Origin: Nonomuraea candida
GTDB lineage: Bacteria > Actinomycetota > Actinomycetes > Streptosporangiales > Streptosporangiaceae
DNA: 64,000 bases
Assembly (NCBI RefSeq): GCF_000725485.1
Contig: NZ_JOAG01000033.1
Coordinates: 24,100 to 88,099, forward strand
Direction of reading: 5' to 3'
Shown: one piece after another, positions 37,965-45,762 of the stretch
Position numbering within the stretch: the first letter of the stretch is position 1
Layout: each line of letters opens with the position of its first letter
Notes under the pieces: model-generated
Databases searched by the model: none
What the model saw: only the letters and a program-made list of their open reading frames with translations
What the model was told of the DNA's origin: nothing
Translations under genes and position numbers: made by a program

Positions 37965-39500
37965 CTAGCGCAGTTCGCGCTTGAGGATCTTGCCCGTGGC
38001 CGTCATCGGCAGGGCGTCGCGGAACTCGATGATCCTGGGGTACTTGTAGGCCGCCATGTTCTCCTTGGCCCAGGCGATCAGCTCGTCCTCGGTGATCGTG
38101 GCGTCGGGGTTGCGGATCACGTACGCCTTGACCTCCTCGCCGTGCGAGTCGTGCGGCACGCCCACGACGGCGGCCAGCGACACGGCCTCGTGGGTCATGA
38201 GGACCTCTTCGACCTCGCGCGGGTAGACGTTGAACCCGCCCCGGATGATCATGTCCTTGGCCCGGTCGATGATCGAGTAGTAGCCGTCGGCGTCGCGCGT
38301 GGCGATGTCGCCGGTGCGGAACCAGCCGTCCTTCATGACCTCCGCGGTCGCCTCGGGACGGCCGTAGTAGCCCTTCATGATGTTGTGGCCGCGGATGGCG
38401 ATCTCGCCGGGGCCCTCGCCCTCGACGGTCTTCCAGTCGCCGTCGACCAGCTTCATCTCCACGCCCCAGATCGGGGTGCCGATCGTGCCGGGCTTGCTGG
38501 GCCGGCCGAGCTGGTTGAAGCAGGCCACCGGGGAGGTCTCCGACAGGCCGTACCCCTCCAGGATGCCGATGCCGAACGTCTGCTCGAAGTCCTTGAGCAC
38601 CTCCACCGGCGCCGCCGCGCCGCCCGAGACGGCCACCTGCAGCGAGCGCGGCACCTCCACGCCCTCGGCGTGGATCTTCGTGAGCATGCCCCAGTACATG
38701 GTGGGCACCCCCGCGAAGTACGTCACGTTCTCCTTGGCCATGAGCGCCAGGGCCTCGCCGGGGTCGAAGCGCGGCATCAGCACGATCGTGGAGCCGCGCA
38801 GGAAGCCGGTGTTCATGACGGTCGTCTGGCCGAAGGAGTGGAACAGCGGCAGCACCGCCAGGTAGGTGTCGCCGCCCTCGGTGCGGGGGAACATGCGGTC
38901 GCTGATGATGGCGTTCATCAGCATGTTCTGGTGGGTGAGCTCGGCGCCCTTGGGCCGGCCCGTGGTGCCCGAGGTGTAGAGGATGACGGCCGTGTCGTCG
39001 GGCGAGGTCTGCACGGTCTCGAACTCGCTCGCCATCCCGCCCAGCGCGGCCCAGAACGACTCGCCGTACTTCGACTCGGTGGCCAGCGGCGTCGCGGGCA
39101 GGACGAAGAAGTGCTCGCAACCCTCGGCGGCCTCGAAGCCGGCCTTGCCGCGCTCGCCCAGCGGCAGCTCGGGCGTGCCCTCGAAGCAGAACAGCGCCTT
39201 GGCGTCGCTGTCGTCGAGGTGGTAGGCGATCTCCCGGGACTGGAGGAGGACGTTGAGCGGGACCACCGTCGCGCCGGTCTTCAGGATGCCGAAGTAGACG
39301 AACGGGAAGTACGGCAGGTTCGGGCAGGCCACCGCCACCTTGTCCCCCTTGCCGATTCCGCGTGTCACCAGGAGGTTCGCGACCTGGTTCGCTACGGTGT
39401 CGATCATGGAGTACGGCAGCCGCATGTCGCCGAAGACGATCGCGGTGCCGTCAGGGGTGTTCCTGGCGCTGTCCTCCAGGACGACCGACAGGTTGAGCAT
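37965..39500 (-). CDS. Long-chain fatty acid-CoA ligase
   Basis: 511 residues. ATP loop ILYTSGTTGRPKGAELTH near 170, GYGLSETSPV near 315, GWFRTGDIATRDADGYYSIIDRAKDMIIRGGFNVYPREVEEVL, and the catalytic Lys in MTATGKILKREL. Adenylates an acid with ATP and passes it to CoA. Divergent from the GMC oxidoreductase, and near P450s, so it may activate acids made by terminal oxidation of lipids. Confidence 0.92.
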   Translation of the reverse strand: MLNLSVVLEDSARNTPDGTAIVFGDMRLPYSMIDTVANQVANLLVTRGIGKGDKVAVACPNLPYFPFVYFGILKTGATVVPLNVLLQSREIAYHLDDSDAKALFCFEGTPELPLGERGKAGFEAAEGCEHFFVLPATPLATESKYGESFWAALGGMASEFETVQTSPDDTAVILYTSGTTGRPKGAELTHQNMLMNAIISDRMFPRTEGGDTYLAVLPLFHSFGQTTVMNTGFLRGSTIVLMPRFDPGEALALMAKENVTYFAGVPTMYWGMLTKIHAEGVEVPRSLQVAVSGGAAAPVEVLKDFEQTFGIGILEGYGLSETSPVACFNQLGRPSKPGTIGTPIWGVEMKLVDGDWKTVEGEGPGEIAIRGHNIMKGYYGRPEATAEVMKDGWFRTGDIATRDADGYYSIIDRAKDMIIRGGFNVYPREVEEVLMTHEAVSLAAVVGVPHDSHGEEVKAYVIRNPDATITEDELIAWAKENMAAYKYPRIIEFRDALPMTATGKILKRELR

Positions 39501-39553
39501 GACGCCTATTCCTCCCTAGAGACCGATTGCCGCCATCTTCGCAGTACCCGCAT

Positions 39554-39635
39554 ACCGACTGGTAGGTAACTCAGGTCACAAGTGCATATGGACGAGGCCC
39601 ATAGGCGTGAAGTAAGCAAGTAGGAAGTTACTTAC
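39554..39635. promoter_or_regulatory. Palindromes in the ligase/GMC divergent promoter
   Basis: ACCGAC-TG-GTAGGT at 39554-39567 and an AAGTAA...TTACTT pair at 39610-39634 just before the GMC ribosome site GGAGG. The first resembles TetR-family sites, and its GGTAGGTAA core looks like the operators at 24945-25000. Confidence 0.5.
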
Positions 39636-39651
39636 CCCTTGGAGGGGTGTT

Positions 39652-41202
39652 ATGGAGTACGACTATGTGATCGTCGGGGCGGGCTCGGCCGGTTGCGTGC
39701 TGGCCGGCAAGTTGTCGGAGGACCCCGGCATATCGGTGGCGCTGATCGAGGCGGGCGGCAAGGACGACAAGCTCGAGATCAAGATGCCCGCCGGCTTCGC
39801 CAAGCTGTTCAAGACCGAGTACGACTGGAACTACACCACGGCCAAACAGAGCGAGATGTCCGGCCGGGAGCTGTACTGGCCGCGCGGCCGCGTGCTGGGC
39901 GGTTCGTCCTCGCTCAACGCCCAGATGTGGGTGCGCGGCTGCCAGCAGGACTACGACCAGTGGGGCGTCCCCGGCTGGGCGTACGACGACGTCCTGCCGT
40001 ACTTCACGCAGGCCGAGCACCGCGTCGGCAGCAACGTGGGCGGCGTCTACGGCACCTCGGGCCCGCTCTACGTCTCCGAGCTGCGCAGCCCCAACGTCAC
40101 CACCGCCGCCTTCCTCGCGGCCTGCGAGGAGCTCGGCTACACCCGGCTCAAGGAGCTGAACGGCCGCTCCAACGAGGGCTACTGCCCCACCCCCGTCACC
40201 CAGAACCGCGGCAGGAGATGGAGTTCGGCCGACGCCTACCTGCGCCCGGCGATGTCGCGGCCCAACCTGCGCGTGTTCACCGACACCACCGTGGACCGGG
40301 TCACGTTCGACGGCAGGCGCGCCACGGGCATCGAGCACAGCGGCGGCGCCCCGATCAGGGCCCGGCTGGAGGTCGTGCTGGCGGCCGGGGCGATCGGCTC
40401 GCCGTACCTGCTGATGCGCTCCGGCGTGGGCGCGCCCGACGAGCTGCGCGACGCCGGGGTGCCGATCGTGCACGAGCTGCCCGAGGTCGGCAAGAACCTC
40501 CAGGACCACCTCTCGACCGGCGTGTACGTCGAGTGCAAGCAGCCGGTGACGCTGACCAAGGCCGAGTCGATCCCGAACCTGCTGCGTTACATCGTCCTGC
40601 GCTCCGGCATGCTCACCACGAACGTCGGCGAGGCCGTCGCCTTCATCAGGACCTCCGACGAGGAGCCCGCGCCCGACATCGAGCTGATCTTCGCGCCGGG
40701 GCCGTTCATCGACCACGGCCTCACTCCGCCCACCGGTCACGGCCTCACCGTCGGGGTCGTGCTGCTGCAGCCGGAGAGCCGCGGCAGGATCGGGCTCAGC
40801 GGCAGGGACGTGGTGATCGACCCCGGCTACCTGACGGCGGAGGCCGACGTCAAGCGACTGGTCGCGGGGCTGAAGGCGGCCAAGCACGTGTTCGCCACCT
40901 CGGCGATGAAGCCGTACGCGGGCGGGCCGATGGAGCCGTACTGGGGGCCGGAGAGCGACGACGAGCTGGCCCAGTGGGTGCGCGAGCGCGGCGAGACCCT
41001 CTACCACCCGGTCGGCACCTGCCGGATGGGCGTGGACGAGGAGTCGGTCGTGGACCCGGAGCTGCGCGTGCGCGGCGTCGAGGGGCTGCGGGTCGTGGAC
41101 GTGTCCGTCATGCCCAGGCTGAACCGCGGCCACACGCACGCCCCCGCCGTCATGATCGGCGAGAAGGGGGCCGACCTGATCAGGGCCACCAAGCCGTCCT
41201 GA
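39652..41202 (+). CDS. GMC family FAD oxidoreductase (alcohol/choline dehydrogenase-like)
   Basis: 516 residues. Dinucleotide motif YDYVIVGAGSAGCVLAGKLSED, GMC signature 1 GRVLGGSSSLNAQMWVRG, signature 2 in GAIGSPYLLMRSGVG, and catalytic His in LYHPVGTCRMG and GHTHAPA. Oxidises primary alcohols to aldehydes or acids, as AlkJ does in alkane pathways. It is flanked by an acyl-CoA ligase and P450s, so it may oxidise hydroxylated lipids. GGAGG precedes the ATG. Confidence 0.93.
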   Translation: MEYDYVIVGAGSAGCVLAGKLSEDPGISVALIEAGGKDDKLEIKMPAGFAKLFKTEYDWNYTTAKQSEMSGRELYWPRGRVLGGSSSLNAQMWVRGCQQDYDQWGVPGWAYDDVLPYFTQAEHRVGSNVGGVYGTSGPLYVSELRSPNVTTAAFLAACEELGYTRLKELNGRSNEGYCPTPVTQNRGRRWSSADAYLRPAMSRPNLRVFTDTTVDRVTFDGRRATGIEHSGGAPIRARLEVVLAAGAIGSPYLLMRSGVGAPDELRDAGVPIVHELPEVGKNLQDHLSTGVYVECKQPVTLTKAESIPNLLRYIVLRSGMLTTNVGEAVAFIRTSDEEPAPDIELIFAPGPFIDHGLTPPTGHGLTVGVVLLQPESRGRIGLSGRDVVIDPGYLTAEADVKRLVAGLKAAKHVFATSAMKPYAGGPMEPYWGPESDDELAQWVRERGETLYHPVGTCRMGVDEESVVDPELRVRGVEGLRVVDVSVMPRLNRGHTHAPAVMIGEKGADLIRATKPS

Positions 41203-41317
41203 CCGGAGTCGCCGAGCCGTCCTGATCGGGGCCGCCTTGCCGTCCTGATCGGGCCGCCGGCCATCCTGACCCGGGAGCTACCAAGCCGTCCCGGTCAGGC
41301 CACCAAAACCGTCCTGA
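41185..41317 (+). repeat. 23-bp degenerate array copied from the GMC gene end
   Basis: The last codons and stop of the GMC gene carry CCGTCCTGA (41194-41202). The same 9-mer recurs at 41217, 41240, 41261 (one change), 41286 (changed) and 41309, a period of 21-25 bp, with GCCACCAA-type sequence before it. Confidence 0.8.
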
Positions 41318-41353
41318 TCAGGGGTGAAAGCCGCTGACCAGGGCCGCCACCCC

Positions 41354-41381
41354 TTGACGTAAGTGGTCACTTGCGTAGGCT
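41354..41381 (+). promoter_or_regulatory. Promoter/operator element before P450 A
   Basis: TTGACGTAAGTGGTCACTTG (41354-41373) contains a -35-like TTGACG and a near palindrome AAGTG-GT-CACTT. TAGGCT (41376-41381) fits a -10 at 16 bp. The ATG at 41390 is 8 bp further, so the mRNA may be leaderless. The 20-mer is identical before the P450 at 43600. Confidence 0.8.
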
Positions 41382-41389
41382 TCTTGGGT

Positions 41390-42643
41390 ATGACGATGCC
41401 CGCGGACCTCGACCTGTCGCAGATCCCGTTCTGGGGGCGGTCGCAGGCCGAGCGCGTGGAGGCCTTCCGCAGGCTGCGCGAGCTGGGCCGCCCGGTGTTC
41501 GTGCCGGAGCAGGCGGTGCCGTTCATCGGCGGCGGCCCCGGCTACTACGCCCTGGTGCGCCACGCCGACGTGACCGAGGCCAGCAGGAACGCGGCCGTGT
41601 TCAGCAGCGAGCCGTGCTCCAACAGCATCCCCGACATGCCGCGCTGGCTGAGCGTCTACTTCGGCTCGATGATCAACATGGACGACCCGAGGCACGCCAG
41701 GTTACGGCGGATCGTCTCCCGGGCGTTCACGCCGCGCATCCTGGCGAAGATGGAGGAGGACCTCGCGCGGGCCGCCGAGGAGATCGTGGACCGGGCCATC
41801 GAGGAGGGGCCCGGCGACTTCGTGACGCAGGTGGCCGCCCGCCTGCCCGTACGGGTCATCTGCGACATGATGGGGATTCCCGCGAAATTTCATGACATGG
41901 TGTTGCGGCGGACCAACGTCATCCTCGGCAACGCCGACCCCGAGTACACCGGGATCGCGCCCGAGTTCAGCCGCGTCAACGTCGCCCGCGGCCTGGCCAG
42001 GCTGCTGCACGCCGGCTACTCGCTCAACCGGCTGGCCGCCCGCCTGGGCGACGAGCGGCGCAGGCGGCCCACGGGCGACCTGGTCAGCCTGCTGGTCAAC
42101 GGCGACGAGCGGCTCACCTCCCAGGAGCTGGGCTCGTTCTTCATCCTGCTGGTGGTGGCGGGCAGCGAGACCACGCGCAACGCCGTCGCGTACGGGCTCA
42201 AGCTCTTCACCGACCACCCCGAGCAGCGCGCGCTGCTGCTGGAGGACTTCGACCGGCGCATCGTCGGGGCCTGTGACGAGGTGGTGCGCTACGCCACGCC
42301 GGTGATCCAGTTCCGCCGCACGCTGACGCGGGACCATGAGATGAACGGCATGGCGTACAAGAAGGGTGACAAGGTGCTGCTCTTCTACAACTCCGCCAAC
42401 CGCGACGAGTCGGTGTTCGCCGATCCCGACACCTTCGACATCACCCGTGACCCCAACCCGCACGTCGGCTTCGGCGGGCCGGGGCCGCACTACTGCCTGG
42501 GCGCCCACCTGGCGCGCAGGGAGATGACGGTGATGTTCAGGGAGCTGTTCACCCGCCTGCCGGAGATCAGGTCGGTGGGGGAGCCGGACTTCCTGCTGTC
42601 CAACTTCATCAACGGGATCAAGCACCTGCGGTACACGTTCTGA
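41390..42643 (+). CDS. Cytochrome P450, CYP124/CYP125-like (P450 A)
   Basis: 417 residues from ATG 41390 (another ATG two codons on). I-helix LLVVAGSETTRNAVAYGL, K-helix DEVVRYATPV, heme loop GFGGPGPHYCLGAHLARREMTV with C369, and the end SNFINGIKHLRYTF, a tail typical of the mycobacterial CYP124/CYP125/CYP142 group that hydroxylates the terminal methyl of branched lipids or sterols. About half identical in layout to P450 B, and likely a paralogue. No ferredoxin gene nearby. Confidence 0.92.
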   Translation: MTMPADLDLSQIPFWGRSQAERVEAFRRLRELGRPVFVPEQAVPFIGGGPGYYALVRHADVTEASRNAAVFSSEPCSNSIPDMPRWLSVYFGSMINMDDPRHARLRRIVSRAFTPRILAKMEEDLARAAEEIVDRAIEEGPGDFVTQVAARLPVRVICDMMGIPAKFHDMVLRRTNVILGNADPEYTGIAPEFSRVNVARGLARLLHAGYSLNRLAARLGDERRRRPTGDLVSLLVNGDERLTSQELGSFFILLVVAGSETTRNAVAYGLKLFTDHPEQRALLLEDFDRRIVGACDEVVRYATPVIQFRRTLTRDHEMNGMAYKKGDKVLLFYNSANRDESVFADPDTFDITRDPNPHVGFGGPGPHYCLGAHLARREMTVMFRELFTRLPEIRSVGEPDFLLSNFINGIKHLRYTF

Positions 42644-42683
42644 GCCGGTCCGGGCGGGAGGCGGCGTGCTAGGTTGCGCAGCT

Positions 42684-43523
42684 ATGGAGATCAGGACTGT
42701 CCACGCGAACGGCGTGGAGTTCGCGTATCTGTCATTGGGCGAGGGGCCGCTGGCGCTGTGCCTGCACGGCTTCCCCGACACCGCGCACACCTGGCGCCAC
42801 CTGATGCCCGCGCTGGCCGGGCGCGGCTACCGCGCGGTCGCGCCGTTCATGCGCGGCTACGCGCCCACGGAGGTCCCGGCCGACGGCGCGTACGAGGGCG
42901 CCGCGCTGGTCGCCGACGTGCGCGCGCTGCACGAGGAGCTGGGCGGCGGCGAGGACGCCGTGGTGATCGGCCACGACTGGGGCGCCTTCCCCGCCTACGC
43001 CACCGCCGGGCGCTTCCGCGCGTCCGTGGCGCTCGCGGTGCCGCCGCCGGACGCGCTGGCGAGCACGTTCCTGCGGTACGACCAGCTCAAGCGCTCGTTC
43101 TACGTCTTCCTCTTCCAGACGGCGCTGGGCGAGCCGGCCGCCGCGACGCCCGGCTTCATCGAGGGCCTGTGGCGCGACTGGTCGCCGGGGTACGACGCGG
43201 AGGAGGACGTGGCGTTCGTCCGGCGCAGCCTCGGCGACCCGGCCAACCTCGCCGCCGCCATCGGCTACTACCGGGCCATGCTCGGCACCACGCCGCCCTC
43301 CGGCCGCCACCCGGCCGTCGAGCGCGCCGTCACGGGCCCCGTCCTCTATCTGCACGGCGCGCGCGACGGCTGCATGAGCCCCGACGTGGTCAAGGACGCG
43401 CTCGCCCACCTGCCCGAGGGGTCGCGAACCGAGCTGGTGGCCGACGCCGGCCACTTCCTCCACCTGGAACGCCCGGCCGAGGTCAACCGGCTGATCCTCG
43501 ACTGGCTGGGCCCGGCGTCGTAG
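42684..43523 (+). CDS. Alpha/beta hydrolase, epoxide-hydrolase-like
   Basis: 279 residues from ATG 42684. LALCLHGFPDTAHTWRHLMPAL gives the oxyanion HGFP motif, VVIGHDWGAFPAYATAGRF has an Asp nucleophile (GHDWGA) as in epoxide hydrolases and haloalkane dehalogenases, and VADAGHFLHLERPAEVN carries the catalytic His. Two cap-domain Tyr residues needed for epoxide opening cannot be assigned securely. It lies between two P450 genes and may process their epoxide or ester products. Confidence 0.87.
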   Translation: MEIRTVHANGVEFAYLSLGEGPLALCLHGFPDTAHTWRHLMPALAGRGYRAVAPFMRGYAPTEVPADGAYEGAALVADVRALHEELGGGEDAVVIGHDWGAFPAYATAGRFRASVALAVPPPDALASTFLRYDQLKRSFYVFLFQTALGEPAAATPGFIEGLWRDWSPGYDAEEDVAFVRRSLGDPANLAAAIGYYRAMLGTTPPSGRHPAVERAVTGPVLYLHGARDGCMSPDVVKDALAHLPEGSRTELVADAGHFLHLERPAEVNRLILDWLGPAS

Positions 43524-43563
43524 ATTTTCTCCGACCGCGTACGTACGGCGTACGTCGCACCCA

Positions 43564-43583
43564 TTGACGTAAGTGGTCACTTG
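43564..43583 (+). promoter_or_regulatory. Promoter/operator element before P450 B
   Basis: The same TTGACGTAAGTGGTCACTTG as at 41354. The distance from its first base to the P450 ATG is 36 bp, exactly as for P450 A. The -10 region here is weaker. Confidence 0.8.
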
Positions 43584-43599
43584 TTTCGATGATGGCCTC

Positions 43600-44841
43600 A
43601 TGAGCGTCCTGGACTTCGACCTGTCGGAACGCGACTTCTGGGCCAAGCCCATGAACGAGCGCGAGGAAGCGTTCGAGCGGTTGCGCGCGCGTGACACCCC
43701 GGCCTTCTTCGAAGAGATGGAGATGGCGTACGCGCCCAAGGGCCCCGGCTACTACGCGCTGGTCAAGCATGCCGACATCCTGGAGGCCAGCCGCAACCCC
43801 GAGATCTTCTGCTCCGGCGACGGCGGCGCGACGAACATCCCCGACATGCCGGCCGAGTTCGCCGAGTACTTCGGCTCCATGATCAACATGGACGACCCCC
43901 GCCACGCCCGGCTGCGCAGGATCGTCTCCCGCGCCTTCACGCCGAAGATGATCAAGCAGTTCGAGGCCGACGTCGAGGCGGCGGCCGCCGGCATCGTGGA
44001 CGACCTGCTGGCCAAGGGCCCCGGCTGCGACTTCGTGACCGAGGTGGCCGCGCGCCTGCCCCTGAAGATCATCTGCGACATGATGGGCATTCCGGAGCGC
44101 GACTACCAGTTCGTCTTCGACCGTTCCAACGTCATCCTGGGCGGCTTCGACCCCGAATACACCGGCGGTGACCTCAGCCAGCTCGCCGAGCGGCTGCTCA
44201 ACGCCGGCATGGAGCTGCAGCAGCTCGTGCAGGACCTCGCCGCCCACCGCGCCGACCATCCCACGAGTGACCTGACCTCGTCGCTGGTCAACGCCAACAT
44301 CGACGGCGAGCGGCTGACCATGCAGGAGCTGGGCTCGTTCTTCATCCTGCTGGTCGTGGCCGGCAACGAGACCACCCGCAACGCCATCTCCTACGGCCTG
44401 CGCCTGCTCACCAAGAACCCCGACCAGCGCGCGCTGTGGCTGGAGGACATCGACGGCCGCGCCCCCGGGGCCGTGGAGGAGATCGTCCGGCTGGCCTCCC
44501 CGGTCAACTTCATGCGCCGCAAGGTCACCAGGGACTTCGAGATGAACGGCCACCTCTACCCCAAGGGCCGCAAGGTCGTGCTGTTCTACTGGGCCGCCAA
44601 CAGGGACGAGGCCGTCTTCGCCGACCCGCGGCGCTTCGACATCACCCGCCACCCCAACCCGCACGTCGGCTACGGCGGCCCCGGCCCGCACTTCTGCCTC
44701 GGCGCGCACCTGGCCCGGCGCGAGATCACGGTGATGTTCCGTGAGCTGCTGCGCCGGGTGCCGAACATCGAGGGCGGCCGGCCGGACCGCCTGCACTCCA
44801 GCTTCATCAACGGCATCAAGCACATGGAGTGCACCTTCTGA
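43600..44841 (+). CDS. Cytochrome P450, CYP124/CYP125-like (P450 B)
   Basis: 413 residues. I-helix LLVVAGNETTRNAISYGLRLL, K-helix EEIVRLASPV, heme loop GYGGPGPHFCLGAHLARREITV with C366, and end SSFINGIKHMECTF. It shares N-terminal DLDLSQ/DFDLSE-x-x-FW and the whole layout with P450 A. The shared promoter and close similarity suggest duplication together with the control region. Likely lipid terminal hydroxylase. Confidence 0.92.
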   Translation: MSVLDFDLSERDFWAKPMNEREEAFERLRARDTPAFFEEMEMAYAPKGPGYYALVKHADILEASRNPEIFCSGDGGATNIPDMPAEFAEYFGSMINMDDPRHARLRRIVSRAFTPKMIKQFEADVEAAAAGIVDDLLAKGPGCDFVTEVAARLPLKIICDMMGIPERDYQFVFDRSNVILGGFDPEYTGGDLSQLAERLLNAGMELQQLVQDLAAHRADHPTSDLTSSLVNANIDGERLTMQELGSFFILLVVAGNETTRNAISYGLRLLTKNPDQRALWLEDIDGRAPGAVEEIVRLASPVNFMRRKVTRDFEMNGHLYPKGRKVVLFYWAANRDEAVFADPRRFDITRHPNPHVGYGGPGPHFCLGAHLARREITVMFRELLRRVPNIEGGRPDRLHSSFINGIKHMECTF

Positions 44842-44911
44842 GCGGGTGGATCAGCCCTGTCTCCTCGTTTCCCGCTGCCGCCCCTCGGCCGGCCGGGTGC
44901 GGCCGATCAGC

Positions 44912-45229
44912 ATGCCGCGCCCGTCCGGGGTGAGCGCCGAGGCAGTGGTCTCGTCTCCCGAAGCCACGACCCGGCTGGCCGAGAGGGTGGTGCAGGCGGC
45001 GGTCGTGTCCAGGACCCGAGCCTCGGACTTGACCACCGGTGACGGGACCCGGCTCGCCTACAGTCTCGACGGCAAGGTGTGCGGCCAGGGGAAAACGTTG
45101 CGCTTCTGCCCCGGGGCCCGGCTCACGGTCGTCGACCTGCCCGCGGGAACGCGAAAGACGGTCGATTTCACCGTGCCGCGGCTGACTCCCATGGCTTCGG
45201 CGATCTCCGCCTCGGACAGGTCGAGGTAG
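44912..45229 (+). pseudogene. Possible inverted fragment of a sigma-partner beta-propeller gene
   Basis: On the plus strand, opposite the 3' end of the sigma gene, the frame reads DLTTGDGTRLAYSLDGKVCG and LTVVDLPAGTRKTVDFTVP. This looks like a blade of the propeller protein often encoded beside SigE-family ECF factors. It has no proper start or end. The minus strand also reads as coding-like here, so the call is weak. Confidence 0.25.
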
Positions 45230-45669
45230 TAACGCAACACCACGGCTTCTCGCTGCCGGCGGGGCAGGGCGCGTACTGCCTCCGACACCTCCCGGCGCGT
45301 CTCTCCGAGCAACGTGGCAGCCTCCGCCGACCGGGAGGGCGTCTGCCGCTCGCCGGTGAACCTGCTCATGAGGGACCGGCGCCGGTGAACCATGCGGCAT
45401 CCGTTCACCACGCTCGCCCGCAGGTAGGGAAGGACGCGATCAGGGTGGCTCAACCGGCTCCACCGGCGGTGCAGTGCCGCGAAGGCGTCCTGGACGACGT
45501 CCTCGGCCGTTTCCTGATCGCCGACCAGCAGGAACGCCAGCCGGACCAGGCCCAGCCGCTGGGTCAGGAACAGGTCGGCCACGACGGCCTCGTCCATGGC
45601 CGCGGCAGGTGGCACTCCCTGCGGCGGTGGCGCCGGTTCTCCCACCGCTCGTTGAGTCGCGAATCGCAT
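45058..45669 (-). CDS. ECF sigma factor, SigE family, altered C-terminus
   Basis: 203 residues. Region 2: LFLTQRLGLVRLAFLLVGDQETAEDVVQDAFAALHRRW. Region 4: VRALPRRQREAVVLRYYLDLSEAEIAEAMGVSRGTVKST. Homology stops just after GTVKST (about 45160). The last 38 residues do not resemble the usual Arg/Ala-rich C-terminal helix and are antisense to a propeller-like frame. Start may be Met at 45597. No anti-sigma gene follows. It may still bind core polymerase, because both key regions are present. Confidence 0.82.
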   Translation of the reverse strand: MRFATQRAVGEPAPPPQGVPPAAAMDEAVVADLFLTQRLGLVRLAFLLVGDQETAEDVVQDAFAALHRRWSRLSHPDRVLPYLRASVVNGCRMVHRRRSLMSRFTGERQTPSRSAEAATLLGETRREVSEAVRALPRRQREAVVLRYYLDLSEAEIAEAMGVSRGTVKSTVFRVPAGRSTTVSRAPGQKRNVFPWPHTLPSRL

Positions 45670-45762
45670 ACTTCTTCCATGCAGACTCGCTGTCCAGGTT
45701 GCTTTCTGAGACGGAAGTCACACCCGCGGTGGCGGCGGGCCGGCCGCGGGGGCCGGCCCGGG

